A stretch of 25,033 nucleotides of DNA, taken from positions 1 through 25,033 of IMG/VR virus record IMGVR_UViG_3300049215_000806, one strand, 5' to 3'. Source of the stretch: a virus. Shown here one piece after another: positions 6,805-14,663 of this stretch. The notes under the pieces were generated by a model that did not search any database, had not been told where the DNA came from, and was given only the letters and a program-made list of their open reading frames with translations. The position numbers and the translations under genes were made by a program. Within the stretch, counting starts at the first letter, position 1; the number at the start of each line of letters is the position of its first letter.

Positions 6805-7317
6805 ATGTCAACTATTACAAGAAATTGCTTACATTGTCAACAAGAATTTAAGGCTCGCTCACAAGATGTCAAGCGCGGCTTTGCCAAATTTTGTAGCCAA
6901 AGTTGCTCTAGCATTTATAATAGAGCACAAGAAACTAAACCAGAACCTAATGTGGAGTGCGCTTATTGTCAAACAAAATTCTATCTAAACACTACACAAA
7001 AATCTCGCTCCAAAAGCGGTTTATATTTTTGCTGTCGAAAACATAAAGATTTGGCGCAACAGATTGGTGGGGTAGTTGGAATGCAACTTCCACATTACAA
7101 AACTAGAATCACACATTATATGGACAAGGCTCTTCACAACAAACCACCGAAATGTGAACGTTGTGGATATGATGAGCACATAGCTGCTATTGTTATTCAT
7201 CATAAAGATAGAAACCGTGACAATAATTCACTATCTAATTTAGAAGTGTTGTGTGCTATTTGTCATGCAATAGAGCATTGGGTGGAAGATATTCAATTAA
7301 GAACACCTTCCGCTTGA
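6805..7317 (+). CDS. HNH endonuclease with zinc fingers
   Basis: 170 residues from ATG 6805 (MSTITRNCLHC), with GAGG 7 nt upstream; an upstream in-frame ATG would run through tRNA-Ala and is rejected. CxxC zinc pairs lie near residues 7-32 and 50-70. The HNH core CERCGYDEH, then VIHHKDRNRDNNSLSNLEVL and CAICH lie near 118-155. It runs opposite to its neighbours and its 3' end overlaps the truncated EXORDIUM gene by 25 bp, consistent with insertion as a mobile gene. Confidence 0.9.
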   Translation: MSTITRNCLHCQQEFKARSQDVKRGFAKFCSQSCSSIYNRAQETKPEPNVECAYCQTKFYLNTTQKSRSKSGLYFCCRKHKDLAQQIGGVVGMQLPHYKTRITHYMDKALHNKPPKCERCGYDEHIAAIVIHHKDRNRDNNSLSNLEVLCAICHAIEHWVEDIQLRTPSA

Positions 7318-8216
7318 AGATTATTTCTTAATGTGATACCAAACATTCCATCTGCACTCCAGTCCCCATTTGGAGAACTATTGTAGCCTAAGCTAATGTA
7401 TTCTGCTTTGGTAGAACAATCAGCTGGACAGCGCTCGGTATCCCCAATGAAACTGTATTTGATATCAGCACCATTGATTTTGGCATAATCATGCCAGCCA
7501 CAATAGGCTGTACAAAATCCACCCATTCCACCAACTTCAGATACATATTCATCAGTTAAAACAAAATAAATACCGTTTTCATCTGAAGGTAACTGATTAT
7601 TAGTAATTTGCTCTTTAACGATATCTCTGATATCGTTATCAACTAATGTATAACCGTGAGTATAACCGATAAAGACTTCTTGAGCCAGTGATACCTGACT
7701 AATAACATAAGTCTTCGGAAGACCGCTGTCAAGGGCAGCATCGTCACTGGCATCATAAGTGCCTGAATCCAAAACAACTCCACCATCTGTGGTAACGTTC
7801 CCAGCATCAAAATGGAAGATGATTCCCGACTCAGTACCAGCATCACTTGGTGGTAGTTCATAATAAGTGGTATTGATCTTAAACCAATCACTAGATCCTA
7901 TGTCAGTAATTAAATCTTCGATGATTGGGACAGTGCGTCTGTTTTGCCAGTTACCATACCAAATGAGATATACATGGACTGGGTTAGTCATTACTCTACC
8001 ACCATGATATTGAATTGGTGTGGGCTCTGTTCCTCCCAAATCAAACCCACCATATGAAACGCTTGCATCCATATGTGGTAAGGAAGCATCTGGCAAAGTA
8101 GGTTCATCGGCTACATCGGAAGATGCATCTGGCGAGCCGCCTTCCGATTCATCTGCGACACCATAAGCACAACCAATAAAAACCAAAATAACTATCAATG
8201 CCAAATATCGTTTCAT
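7293..8216 (-). CDS. EXORDIUM/PHI-1 family lipoprotein, C-terminally truncated
   Basis: 307 residues. A lipoprotein signal (MKRYLALIVILVFIGC) is followed by a low-complexity Asp/Ser/Ala linker to residue 53. After it come GGRVMTNPVHVYLIWYGNW, YFVLTDEYV, GFCTAYCGWH, and SPNGDWSADGMFG, in the order of the EXORDIUM/phosphate-induced protein family (PF04674) of plants and some bacteria. Family members normally continue after DGM with a segment containing HELAE. Here the homology stops and 16 unrelated residues end the protein, exactly where the convergent HNH gene begins to overlap. It is probably a surface lipoprotein damaged by that insertion. Confidence 0.8.
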   Translation of the reverse strand: MKRYLALIVILVFIGCAYGVADESEGGSPDASSDVADEPTLPDASLPHMDASVSYGGFDLGGTEPTPIQYHGGRVMTNPVHVYLIWYGNWQNRRTVPIIEDLITDIGSSDWFKINTTYYELPPSDAGTESGIIFHFDAGNVTTDGGVVLDSGTYDASDDAALDSGLPKTYVISQVSLAQEVFIGYTHGYTLVDNDIRDIVKEQITNNQLPSDENGIYFVLTDEYVSEVGGMGGFCTAYCGWHDYAKINGADIKYSFIGDTERCPADCSTKAEYISLGYNSSPNGDWSADGMFGITLRNNLQAEGVLN

Positions 8217-8275
8217 CTTACTACTTTCTTTGGAGTTGCCGCATACTGATTCAAATTACTTCCAGCAAAACAAAT

Positions 8276-8425
8276 CTATGTTTTGCTGTCTTTGAAATAT
8301 ATTACAAATCTTAATGATGTCACATTCCGGTCTACATAGTCTTGACGCATCCCTACTTTTTCTTTTTCAGAATAAGGTTTTTCGCAAGCTAATAATATTC
8401 CACAGAGAATTATAATCTTTTTCAT
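8276..8425 (-). CDS. Small lipoprotein, 49 residues
   Basis: MKKIIILCGILLACEKP: short signal with lipobox LLAC (Cys 14), then a charged 35-residue tail. Its ATG directly abuts the TAA of the 8426-8701 gene, so the two are translationally coupled. Pairs of small lipoproteins in phages can be spanins, but no partner inner-membrane spanin is seen. Confidence 0.6.
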   Translation of the reverse strand: MKKIIILCGILLACEKPYSEKEKVGMRQDYVDRNVTSLRFVIYFKDSKT

Positions 8426-8701
8426 TTACTTTACCGTTGAAAACATATCCACCATCTTTTCCACTTCAGGCGTACAAGGAACATTAGTTATAGATGTTGA
8501 TTGCAAACCAACGTGATAAGCAGCGAAACATAAATGTGTATTACTGTCTTTGTAGTAATGTAGCTCTTTGGATAATTTTTGAGCTGAACTGGTGATTTCA
8601 TTTCGTTTCATTTCCACCGGATCACAACCTACAAATGAAAGGAGGGTGCCAGCTACAACAATAAGAAAACCAATTACATCCCACTTTACATTATAATTCA
8701 T
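8426..8701 (-). CDS. Small lipoprotein
   Basis: 91 residues. A hydrophobic helix ends in the lipobox SFVGC (Cys 26). The mature part has YKDSNTHLCFAAY and TNVPCTPEVEKM, a pattern I recall from many phage hypothetical proteins, with two Cys that could form a disulphide. It overlaps the preceding gene by 4 nt. Confidence 0.7.
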   Translation of the reverse strand: MNYNVKWDVIGFLIVVAGTLLSFVGCDPVEMKRNEITSSAQKLSKELHYYKDSNTHLCFAAYHVGLQSTSITNVPCTPEVEKMVDMFSTVK

Positions 8702-9111
8702 GACTCACCTTGAGCAAAAGCATGTCTGATTTTGCCACTCAGAGAAACAAATACGAATCCACTGAAAATATCGCCGTCATCAACAGCATCATTTTTGAAA
8801 TCAAAAGAAAGTAAAGCCTTGTTGGCGTCACTAGTTCTAACGGAATATAACATCCAATGTTCTGGTTTATGTGCTTCTGCTTTGAGAAACTCTGCCATGC
8901 TATCGTTATCCTCTAGCAACTTGCTGTAATCTCCCAATGGAGCCATGTTAACAAAGTCTTGCGTCAACTCTTCGGCATGCTCCATTGTCCAGGCACTTAG
9001 AGCCTGTCTCATTTCATTTACAGAAATGCCGAGTTTATCTTGAATCTTCTTCTCAATGGTTTCCATTTCATCATCATGCGACAATTCTAAATCTTCCAAT
9101 TTTTCAATCAT
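8698..9111 (-). CDS. Hypothetical acidic protein
   Basis: 137 residues, AAGG before the ATG. The first 90 residues are acidic and helical; the last 45 are beta-rich (SFDFKNDAVDDGDIFSGFVF). It lies 3 nt after the kinase-like gene, in one operon running 9681 to 8276. Family not recognised. Confidence 0.7.
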   Translation of the reverse strand: MIEKLEDLELSHDDEMETIEKKIQDKLGISVNEMRQALSAWTMEHAEELTQDFVNMAPLGDYSKLLEDNDSMAEFLKAEAHKPEHWMLYSVRTSDANKALLSFDFKNDAVDDGDIFSGFVFVSLSGKIRHAFAQGES

Positions 9112-9114
9112 GAC

Positions 9115-9681
9115 TTATACCTTACCTTGGATTTTATTCATCACTTTAAGTAATTCGGATTCATCTGGAGTAGATTCAATATGAGGCATCTTAAAATCTT
9201 CTAATAGTCTTTTGATACCACCATCAATTTCACGTGCCTCTTCTTCAGTTTGATAGCGACCTTCGCTTAAGTAAGGCTTGTTTCGATTAAGGAAAACGTG
9301 AATATGTTTATGACCATCTTCTGCGGCTTGACGATAGAAAGATAAGGTTGAAGCTCGAACACCTTCTGCCAAAGATTGCGGACAATATTTTTGGGCGTAG
9401 TAAAGATTCATCATGACTGGAGAGTCTGTTACGATCCAGTCCACCTTTCCATACAACATGCTCTCTCGACGAACTTGTTTGCCAAGGAAATAGATTTGAT
9501 CGTAGGTACTAATCTTTCGACCTTCCCATGCCCAGTCTTTGACGTACTCTCTGACTAGCTCTACGTTCAAACCCTCTGTCTTCAAGAGGTAGTAGAAGTA
9601 GGCAGCTGAAGTAGATTTACCACTACCAGGACCTCCATATAAATTGACGATGGTGGTTTTCATGGTGTTGTCATGCTTCAT
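9115..9681 (-). CDS. P-loop kinase/ATPase, NadR-like
   Basis: 188 residues with AGGA 5 nt before ATG 9681. Walker A GGPGSGKST lies at residues 16-24. REYVKDW near 44 and IVTDSP near 84 follow the arrangement of AAA_28/NadR-type nucleoside kinases, where the Glu-Tyr and Asp residues contact substrate and magnesium. The C-terminal KRLLEDF is helical. The substrate is not predictable; ribosylnicotinamide, nucleoside or polynucleotide ends are all possible. Confidence 0.7.
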   Translation of the reverse strand: MKHDNTMKTTIVNLYGGPGSGKSTSAAYFYYLLKTEGLNVELVREYVKDWAWEGRKISTYDQIYFLGKQVRRESMLYGKVDWIVTDSPVMMNLYYAQKYCPQSLAEGVRASTLSFYRQAAEDGHKHIHVFLNRNKPYLSEGRYQTEEEAREIDGGIKRLLEDFKMPHIESTPDESELLKVMNKIQGKV

Positions 9682-9690
9682 GTCTTCCTC

Positions 9691-9909
9691 TTATTCTTTA
9701 AATTGAATCCAATCAGTAATCAATGTAGGTCTATGTGGACAAACTTTTTCCTTACAGGGTCCTGTCCAATTTCTCATTGGACCATCTTCGGTACACAGAT
9801 CATAAGTATAACACGTGTGACAAATCCATGCACCATGGGCAGTCTGAGCGTGTCTAGAAAGTTCATCGCCAAATTGACAACCTTCACAATCGCAGTAATC
9901 ACAAAACAT
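9691..9909 (-). CDS. Cys-rich small protein starting next to tRNA-Lys
   Basis: 72 residues from ATG 9909, MFCDYCDCEGCQFGDELS, with eight Cys in CxxC-like pairs (two zinc sites possible). The ATG is one base after the CCA of tRNA-Lys(TTT) with no ribosome binding site. Upstream codons of the same frame run through the tRNA and are not coding. Confidence 0.65.
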   Translation of the reverse strand: MFCDYCDCEGCQFGDELSRHAQTAHGAWICHTCYTYDLCTEDGPMRNWTGPCKEKVCPHRPTLITDWIQFKE

Positions 9910-9910
9910 T

Positions 9911-9987
9911 TGGTGGATCAACCCGGATTCGAACCGAGACCTAAACAGATTAAAAGTCTGCTGTGCTACCATTAACACTATTGATCC
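9911..9987 (-). tRNA. tRNA-Lys(TTT)
   Basis: The acceptor GGATCAA/TTGATCC is perfect. The anticodon loop CTTTTAA gives TTT. The T loop is TTCGAAT, with A73 and encoded CCA. Confidence 0.94.
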
Positions 9988-9991
9988 ATAT

Positions 9992-10216
9992 CTATATTTT
10001 TATACCAACCAAAATCTTTAGCTGTTTTTCTACGATGACAATTGGAACTGTTATTGTAAATCCATCAACACATATAGTGGCGCAAATAGTATCTTGTTTA
10101 ATATGATACACTTGCCCAATCATATGCCAATGATATTCTGGTAAACGTTTGCAAGCATGCCACCCGCATTCTATACCAGACATTTCTAGTTTATATGTTT
10201 TGATTTCAAATAACAT
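9992..10216 (-). CDS. Small protein whose ATG overlaps tRNA CCA
   Basis: 74 residues, MLFEIKTYKLEMSGIECGWH, related in layout to the next upstream gene (C-x-C knuckle then a VYHIKQDTICATICV strand pair). The A of the start codon is the terminal A of the tRNA-Lys(CTT) CCA, so mature tRNA and intact start codon cannot come from the same transcript. Met 12 is an alternative start. The stop is TAG. Confidence 0.55.
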   Translation of the reverse strand: MLFEIKTYKLEMSGIECGWHACKRLPEYHWHMIGQVYHIKQDTICATICVDGFTITVPIVIVEKQLKILVGIKI

Positions 10217-10289
10217 GGTGGGTCCTGAGAGAATTGAACTCTCATCAACCGGGTAAGAGCCGGTAGCTCTACCATTGAGCTAAGAACCC
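10216..10289 (-). tRNA. tRNA-Lys(CTT)
   Basis: The acceptor GGGTTCT/AGGACCC has one wobble. The anticodon arm ACCGG-CTCTTAC-CCGGT gives CTT. The T loop is TTCAATT, with A73 and encoded CCA. Confidence 0.93.
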
Positions 10290-10297
10290 GTAAAGAT

Positions 10298-10534
10298 TCA
10301 TAAGAAAATCCATAACTTTGGATTAAGAATCTTTCTCATATCTTCATACAATTTATCAATACACTCCCTACAATAGTAGGAGGTATTGCTTCCCGCTGCA
10401 CTTCGGATAGTTATACCAACACATGTGGTATCTTTTTTGATGCGACCTTTTTCAGAAATGTAAGCTGGATTATCCGTGCAATTGGGTCCTCGACATTTCG
10501 CTGACCCACTTGCTTTTTCTAATTGTATTTTCAT
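10298..10534 (-). CDS. Small zinc-binding protein
   Basis: 78 residues. CRGPNC near 14 and CREC near 57 could bind zinc, with a beta strand pair between. It shares the KQDTIC/KKDTTC-like strand with the 9992-10216 product, so the two are probably paralogues. Its ATG overlaps the TAA of the cytochrome gene (TAATG). Confidence 0.7.
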   Translation of the reverse strand: MKIQLEKASGSAKCRGPNCTDNPAYISEKGRIKKDTTCVGITIRSAAGSNTSYYCRECIDKLYEDMRKILNPKLWIFL

Positions 10535-12330
10535 TAGAACGTCGTTTCCTTTGTATAAGACTTCATAAATTCAATCAGTGCCCACTTATCATTATCTGAC
10601 AAATCAGTTCCAAATTCGTGTCCACGATTATCATTGCCGTCACATGATGCACAAGAAACCTGGAAATCAAATCCATCTGGCAAGGTCTTATCTTCTACGT
10701 AACCCAGCTTCTTTGAGTCGTAAACAAACCCACCAATATGAAATTGTCTTGGACGTTGCGCAGTTGGTTGAAGCAAATCCCACATAGTTGGGACACTACC
10801 GTTGTGTAGGAACGGAGGAGTTGCCCAGACACCATACAATGGCTTTGCTGCAAACCCATTGATAGTTGGAGTCTTCCAAACAACAGGAGTTCTGTTGGTC
10901 TCGTATGGTTCTAAGAAATAAATGTTTTCATTCTTTGCTGCAGTAGTTTTTACCTTAGCCATGAATGGAGTTAATACGTCCTTAAACAAATCCTTGCCAT
11001 CAAGCTTTTCTAACTGACCTTTGAAGTATGCATCATCTGTTCCAACATCCATGTATTGATAATACGCAGAGGCAGTAACAGTATCATTCTGATGAGGATC
11101 GTGACACCCTAAGCATTTGGATTGGAAAAGAACTTTGCCTTTATCAGCAAGCCCAGTATCAATAGATCCTAATATACTCTCTGACCAAACTGGTGGAGCT
11201 GTTCTCTTAGCATAAGAAACTACTTGGTCTAACTTCCTAATGGAGACAGTACTCTCAAAGGTGGTGTCATTGAAGTCTGTTAACAGGGCAACACCTTGTG
11301 CCATGTTTCTTTCTACTAGAGAGTTGGTAACACCAGTATAGAAAATCCAGTGTTGACGATCCAAATCCCAATTGAATGGAGTATTCACTGGACCACCTTC
11401 AATTTGATAAGATGACTTAGAGTGAATAAATTTATCATTTAACATCTTCTTGGTAGATGACCAAGGATTGGAGCGACCTAAGCCGGCGTCAGCCTCTAAA
11501 GAGCCGCTGACTTTAGTTCCGTACTTAACTTGCTCGAAGAAGAAAATGAATCTCTTAGCAAGATAAACATACATTCCCAACTTAGTAGACAATTGTTTTT
11601 GAGTTGGATATGCGGCGGAAGTCAAAGTAGTTGGTCTCGAATCAACTACTGGTAATGTATTGAGCTTAACTTTTAGATGCGTCAAATCAGATTCAGTATA
11701 GGACTTTTGCACCAGAGTAGCAATTTGTTGACGATGGGCTCCAGTATCTTCTGGAACTTCTTCGGCAGCTAAGCGTGCGCGATAACGAGCATAGAAAGCT
11801 TCAAACTCTTCTGGATTAACTAATGTGGCAACCAGCCCCTTGATCATCTCTCCAAAGAAACGATCAATGGCGAATCTTGAAGCTCCACCATCTACTAAGA
11901 AGAACTTTCCGTCTTGATTGGAAATCATTGTAGTATGGCAAGTAGCACAGTTAATGCCCGCCATCGGAACATAATCCCCGTCCGTTGATACAGTAATACC
12001 TAATGGAATATCCGATTGAGGATTTACATAGTTAGGTAACAAGCCAAATCTTTCAGGATGAGCAAAGAGAAGTTCATCCATTACTCTTAGTCCCGATGCG
12101 TCAGTGCGCTTCAGAGACATTAGTACATCGATAGGAAGGTATTGAATACCTTCATCCATGGAGTAATAAGCCTTACGTTCCCCTGCCGTTAATCCATTAG
12201 TTATGGTTCCATCAAAAGAGGAACCAGGCAGATATTGTACGGGGCGAGATACAATGGGAGCGGTAACAGGAGCTAACAAAGCTCCGCAACCCACTAAGAA
12301 TAATAGAAATGATAAATACTTTAATTTCAT
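10534..12330 (-). CDS. RoxA-like di-haem c-type cytochrome lipoprotein
   Basis: 598 residues from ATG 12330, chosen for AGGA 4 nt upstream and a clean signal MKLKYLSFLLFLVGC (lipobox LVGC). Two haem motifs are present: NCATCH near residue 127 and CLGCH near 405. A third candidate, CASCD near the end, lacks the His. The segment VWATPPFLHNGSVPTMWDLL near 520 is typical of the RoxA/MauG/CCP branch of cytochrome c peroxidase-like proteins. The product would be exported, lipid-anchored and haem-loaded by the host Ccm system. RoxA itself is an oxygenase; the reaction here is unknown. A full-length gene of this type in a phage context is surprising and suggests host-derived cargo. Confidence 0.88.
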   Translation of the reverse strand: MKLKYLSFLLFLVGCGALLAPVTAPIVSRPVQYLPGSSFDGTITNGLTAGERKAYYSMDEGIQYLPIDVLMSLKRTDASGLRVMDELLFAHPERFGLLPNYVNPQSDIPLGITVSTDGDYVPMAGINCATCHTTMISNQDGKFFLVDGGASRFAIDRFFGEMIKGLVATLVNPEEFEAFYARYRARLAAEEVPEDTGAHRQQIATLVQKSYTESDLTHLKVKLNTLPVVDSRPTTLTSAAYPTQKQLSTKLGMYVYLAKRFIFFFEQVKYGTKVSGSLEADAGLGRSNPWSSTKKMLNDKFIHSKSSYQIEGGPVNTPFNWDLDRQHWIFYTGVTNSLVERNMAQGVALLTDFNDTTFESTVSIRKLDQVVSYAKRTAPPVWSESILGSIDTGLADKGKVLFQSKCLGCHDPHQNDTVTASAYYQYMDVGTDDAYFKGQLEKLDGKDLFKDVLTPFMAKVKTTAAKNENIYFLEPYETNRTPVVWKTPTINGFAAKPLYGVWATPPFLHNGSVPTMWDLLQPTAQRPRQFHIGGFVYDSKKLGYVEDKTLPDGFDFQVSCASCDGNDNRGHEFGTDLSDNDKWALIEFMKSYTKETTF

Positions 12331-12337
12331 AGCTTCC

Positions 12338-12637
12338 TTAAACTTGAACATCATAACATTTGATATCTACACAATGCTCGGAGCCCCAATCGCATGACTC
12401 GCAGCCCTCACGGTAGTATTCATTTTCTAAATTGATTTTATCGGTTTTCAATTTTTCAGATAACCATTTCAATGCCGAAAATGAAACTAAATTTCCAAGA
12501 CCATGATACATCTTGGAGATATGAACTACGCATTGATTCTCTTTAAAGGAGACAGTAATTTTTGGACGTTCAAAGGATTCATTGAGTGCATTGAAGTACT
12601 CTGTAATATCTTGAATTAATTTGTCTTGATTTTTCAT
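12338..12637 (-). CDS. Hypothetical protein with C-terminal Cys cluster
   Basis: 99 residues with GAGAA about 6 nt before the ATG. It is helical, then beta (ITVSFKENQCVVHISKM). The last 25 residues carry four Cys (CESC, HC, KC), a likely metal site. It lies 7 nt upstream of the cytochrome start, so co-expressed; a role with the cytochrome is only a guess. Confidence 0.7.
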   Translation of the reverse strand: MKNQDKLIQDITEYFNALNESFERPKITVSFKENQCVVHISKMYHGLGNLVSFSALKWLSEKLKTDKINLENEYYREGCESCDWGSEHCVDIKCYDVQV

Positions 12638-12661
12638 TGCAGTTCTCTAGTAATATAACAT

Positions 12662-12738
12662 TGGTGGTGCCGAAGGGAATCGAACCCATTTCGTCCCGTT
12701 TTCAGCGGGCGGTCTTGAACCTCAAATACGATAGCACC
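12662..12738 (-). tRNA. tRNA-Phe(GAA)
   Basis: The anticodon loop CTGAAAA gives GAA. The acceptor GGTGCTA/CGGCACC has one mismatch. The T loop is TTCGATT and CCA is encoded. Confidence 0.88.
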
Positions 12739-12740
12739 AA

Positions 12741-12886
12741 TTGAAACAACAAAAATTGGAAAGATTATTTTTTCACGTGCTGCCATTACACTACACTGCA
12801 ATAAAAACTTTTGGTCGCAGTGGAAGGAATCGGACCTTCTCCTTGTTCTCCATATGAATGTAATCCTTACCTGGCATTTGTTTCAA
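12741..12886 (-). ncRNA. Spacer element carrying a permuted tRNA
   Basis: The ends pair perfectly over 9 bp (TTGAAACAA with TTGTTTCAA). After the family hairpin ATGCC…GGATTACA comes a tRNA 3' half: T arm GAAGG-TCCGATT-CCTTC, acceptor strand CACTGCG, A73 and CCA ending at 12812. After 11 nt the matching 5' half follows: acceptor TGCAGTG from 12800, T8-A9, D arm GTGT/GCAC with a GG-containing loop. So the halves are in swapped order, as in permuted tRNA genes. The anticodon would be made by joining the outer ends and cannot be read safely. Confidence 0.65.
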
Positions 12887-12891
12887 ACTTT

Positions 12892-13770
12892 TTAGTCTTC
12901 GTCAGACTCAACATCTTTATCTGAAATAATTCTGTTAATCTTACTCAGGAATGCGCACTCTGGCAATTCATCTAAATTGAGACTAACTATTCTTTCAATA
13001 CCGATACACGCTCTAAAAGCGAATAGCGTTGTATAGGTTGGGAAACTTCCAATGAAGGAAATCCTTTCCAAATCTTCTTGACTTAGCAATTGCTTTATCA
13101 TTTCTTCTTGTCGCTTGGCTACAGCCTTCTTTCGAACACCCCAAACTGGATGTTGATTCAGCATTTTTCTTATTGGTAAACGAGTATAGTCTACCTCTTC
13201 TTCATCTTCTTGATCACTGAAATATGAAAGTGGAAGATCCATTTCCTTCAGAAATGAAGTTTCGATTGATTTGTATTCTTCACTAAAAGCTTTACGAATA
13301 GTATTTTGTAATGCAATCTTTCGATCCAACCATTCAGTTAATAATTTCGATTCTTCTATTGCTCTAGCAAGCAGTTTTATTTCTAGAGATTTTGATTGGT
13401 GCTCTTTAAGAAACGTAGAGTCTAACAATTGCTCGTTCGTTACTTCCAATTTATCTGGATGCCCATCAAAGAACTTGGTTAGTTCTTTTCTAACTTGTTT
13501 GATGTCTGGTTTAGACGGCACATGAAAACGAATTCTATGACCTTCAACACGGCTGAAAAAAGCTGAGACAGGCGCTGTGTCAATCTCTACTTTGTGCGAA
13601 AGTAGAAAGAAAAACTGAGAGGCATTGCCGCCCATTCCAGAGCCCACATGCTCATTGTCTGATCTAGCTGCTAGCTCTAGTCTTAGCTTAGTATAGAATT
13701 TAGCAGCCTTTTCTAGAAGTTCATCTCTATTATGTTCTGCCATCAACTCATCGTAATTTGTCTTGCTCAT
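12892..13770 (-). CDS. Hypothetical helical protein, 292 residues
   Basis: GGAG 8 nt before the ATG. The N-terminus has a Gly-rich turn (GSGMGGNASQFFFLL). Residues 85-190 are strongly helical and charged. An acidic patch DQEDEEEVD lies near 205 and the tail DKDVESDED is acidic. No catalytic motif or family recognised. It lies between tRNA-Ile and the permuted-tRNA element and is surely coding from composition and length. Confidence 0.75.
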   Translation of the reverse strand: MSKTNYDELMAEHNRDELLEKAAKFYTKLRLELAARSDNEHVGSGMGGNASQFFFLLSHKVEIDTAPVSAFFSRVEGHRIRFHVPSKPDIKQVRKELTKFFDGHPDKLEVTNEQLLDSTFLKEHQSKSLEIKLLARAIEESKLLTEWLDRKIALQNTIRKAFSEEYKSIETSFLKEMDLPLSYFSDQEDEEEVDYTRLPIRKMLNQHPVWGVRKKAVAKRQEEMIKQLLSQEDLERISFIGSFPTYTTLFAFRACIGIERIVSLNLDELPECAFLSKINRIISDKDVESDED

Positions 13771-13791
13771 GAATGCTCCAATAAAGAATTA

Positions 13792-13866
13792 TGGTCGTAC
13801 CTGGCAGAGTCGAACTACCGTTTGATGTTTATCAGACATCCGTCTTAACCGTTGGATGAAGGTACG
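13792..13866 (-). tRNA. tRNA-Ile(GAT)
   Basis: The acceptor CGTACCT/AGGTACG is perfect. The anticodon arm GATGT-CTGATAA-ACATC gives GAT. The T loop is TTCGACT, with A73 and CCA. Confidence 0.92.
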
Positions 13867-13870
13867 ATAT

Positions 13871-14044
13871 TTATGTATTACTATCTATTATCTTTTGAAT
13901 CTCTCTGGCTTTGTCTTCCAGACTTTTACAGAACTCATCAAGACTTACTTCCATACGAGCATCGCAACCTTTGCTCATTTCAGCAACTGTTTTTAGCAAA
14001 GCTCTTCTTTCAACCTCTAGTGCAACAAGTTCTTCTTTGGTCAT
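13871..14044 (-). CDS. Small helical protein, 57 residues
   Basis: MTKEELVALEVERRALLKTV… then LDEFCKSLEDKAREIQKI. A likely coiled coil of two helices. Its ATG overlaps the TGA of the HNH gene (ATGA), so it is translated by coupling. Function unknown. Confidence 0.65.
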   Translation of the reverse strand: MTKEELVALEVERRALLKTVAEMSKGCDARMEVSLDEFCKSLEDKAREIQKIIDSNT

Positions 14045-14367
14045 TCTCTACGCAGCCTATCTTTATTTTTCTTCGTTTTAGTTCTGCCACCAGGATCTTG
14101 CTTAGAAATGAAACTGATTTGCTTAGCAAATCCCTCATGCGATAACAAAGCTTCTGGTGAATGATATGTTTCTTCTAATTCTTTATTGGTAAAGTGAGCG
14201 TGAATTGCTTTGTGACAATCTTCGCAAATAGTCTCAGTAGTCTTACCGCCCCTGGACTTTGGAACCATATGATGGTCTGATGGAAAATAATTCGGGCGCT
14301 CACAGATTGGACATACCAATGGAGGAGCGGCTAACATTTCTTTAATGGTCGGCTTATTCTTTAACAC
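14041..14367 (-). CDS. Compact HNH nuclease
   Basis: 108 residues. CPICER (19-24), DHHMVPKSRGGKT (31-43), and CEDCHKAIHAHF with ELEETY make a complete HNH/McrA fold with a structural zinc. The tail is basic. This is the YisB-like stand-alone type, possibly regulatory or restriction-like rather than homing. Confidence 0.88.
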   Translation of the reverse strand: MLKNKPTIKEMLAAPPLVCPICERPNYFPSDHHMVPKSRGGKTTETICEDCHKAIHAHFTNKELEETYHSPEALLSHEGFAKQISFISKQDPGGRTKTKKNKDRLRRE

Positions 14368-14524
14368 AAGTCTTACCTTTCCTTACACAATAAGGTGGGC
14401 AGCGACAAAGATTGTGATCTGGCTCAATGTATATCGGTGGTGCGCTTGGCGCAACTGGTGGTTGCTTAGCAGATCCACAATTCATGCAGCTTAACATAAT
14501 TAGAAAATAGATTAGGTGTTTCAT
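14354..14524 (-). CDS. Small Cys-rich lipoprotein
   Basis: 56 residues, MKHLIYFLIMLSCMNCGSAK, with a lipobox-like LSCMNC, then a Pro-rich stretch and CRCPPYCVRKGKTC. It overlaps the HNH gene start by 14 nt and starts 16 nt after the tRNA-Leu CCA. Confidence 0.6.
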   Translation of the reverse strand: MKHLIYFLIMLSCMNCGSAKQPPVAPSAPPIYIEPDHNLCRCPPYCVRKGKTCVKE

Positions 14525-14540
14525 AACCTATTATATATCA

Positions 14541-14624
14541 TGGTAGTCCAGGTGGGACTTGAACCCACAAAGGTACGAGTTTTAAGCCCGCATGCTGTGC
14601 CTTTTGCAATTAACCCACTAGACC
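14541..14624 (-). tRNA. tRNA-Leu(TAA), enlarged D region
   Basis: Acceptor GGTCTAG/CTGGACT, A73, CCA. The anticodon arm GCGGG-CTTAAAA-CTCGT gives TAA. The T arm GTGGG/CCCAC is perfect. The stretch between acceptor and anticodon stem is about 7 nt longer than usual, while the variable loop is short, which is odd for Leu. Confidence 0.75.
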
Positions 14625-14663
14625 ATGGAAGACTAATCTATTGTTGTTATATATCAGTGTGCC

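Noticed and set aside
9910-9978. Longer N-terminus of the 9691-9909 protein
   Set aside because: Those codons are the body of tRNA-Lys.
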